From contig NZ_QMED01000040.1 of assembly GCF_003286125.1 (NCBI RefSeq), forward strand, positions 1-37,891: a stretch of 37,891 nucleotides of DNA. Reading direction: 5' to 3'. Source of the DNA: Algibacillus agarilyticus (GTDB lineage: Bacteria > Pseudomonadota > Gammaproteobacteria > Enterobacterales > Alteromonadaceae). Below the pieces are notes generated by a model that was not told where the DNA came from, did no database searches, and saw nothing but the letters and a program-made list of their open reading frames with translations. The position numbers and the translations under genes are program-made. Shown in pieces: positions 37,879 through 37,891 of this stretch (the first letter of the stretch is position 1; the number at the start of each line of letters is the position of its first letter).

Positions 37879-37891
37879 TGAAAATATGCAC

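Overview
The window looks like chromosome from a low-GC marine gammaproteobacterium, most likely of the Alteromonadales (Alteromonas, Pseudoalteromonas or Catenovulum-like). This rests on protein families (MipA/OmpV, ArfA, UPF0158, DUF6482, TIGR02450 Trp-rich protein, TonB receptor, hybrid kinase) and on integron-type attC sites. The genus is inference. I see no tRNA, rRNA or CRISPR array.

Layout. (1) 1-5780 is a decayed array of integron-like gene cassettes. It contains a complete IS110/IS1111-type element, an unknown minus-strand gene, an orphan BRCT gene, the 5' ribozyme part of a group II intron lodged in an attC site, a TPR lipoprotein, a MITE inserted exactly at an attC crossover point, and a DUF7660 gene. 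(2) 5889-14838 is ordinary chromosome: a DUF6786-like lipoprotein with an SDR, arfA, a SUKH protein, a 2-keto-4-pentenoate hydratase-like enzyme, a flavin reductase/DCC/SDR/Trp-rich group of the kind usually found beside photolyases, and MipA/OmpV. (3) 14998-18976 is a minus-strand cluster: tail-collar protein, formyltransferase, PRMT-like methyltransferase and Asp/Asn beta-hydroxylase. It is bracketed by an 82-bp direct repeat and the left end of a second IS110-type element, so it looks like an acquired module. (4) 19469-28846 holds a TonB receptor with a hybrid sensor kinase, a tandem pair of metY-type genes, and a cytochrome b562/b561 pair. (5) 28934-34076 is a second cassette-like array: UPF0158, higBA, small membrane proteins, unknown proteins, a porin gene fragment and a HEPN/zinc-ribbon protein. 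(6) 34073-37891 is an IS1182-type element, inserted at an attC crossover point, carrying a nonsense codon and broken by an IS21-type element (istAB).

How it fits together. The two arrays share the same parts: attC-like hairpins, genes that start just after a GTTA-type junction, a roughly 95-bp palindromic repeat family placed just after stop codons (8 copies), and a 177-bp MITE. At least three unrelated mobile elements (group II intron, MITE/IS1182 family, IS1111 element) sit in or at cassette-end structures. No integron integrase is in the window. The two most promising undescribed items are the MITE/IS1182 family that inserts at the attC crossover triplet, and the tail-collar protein cluster with three modification-type enzymes.
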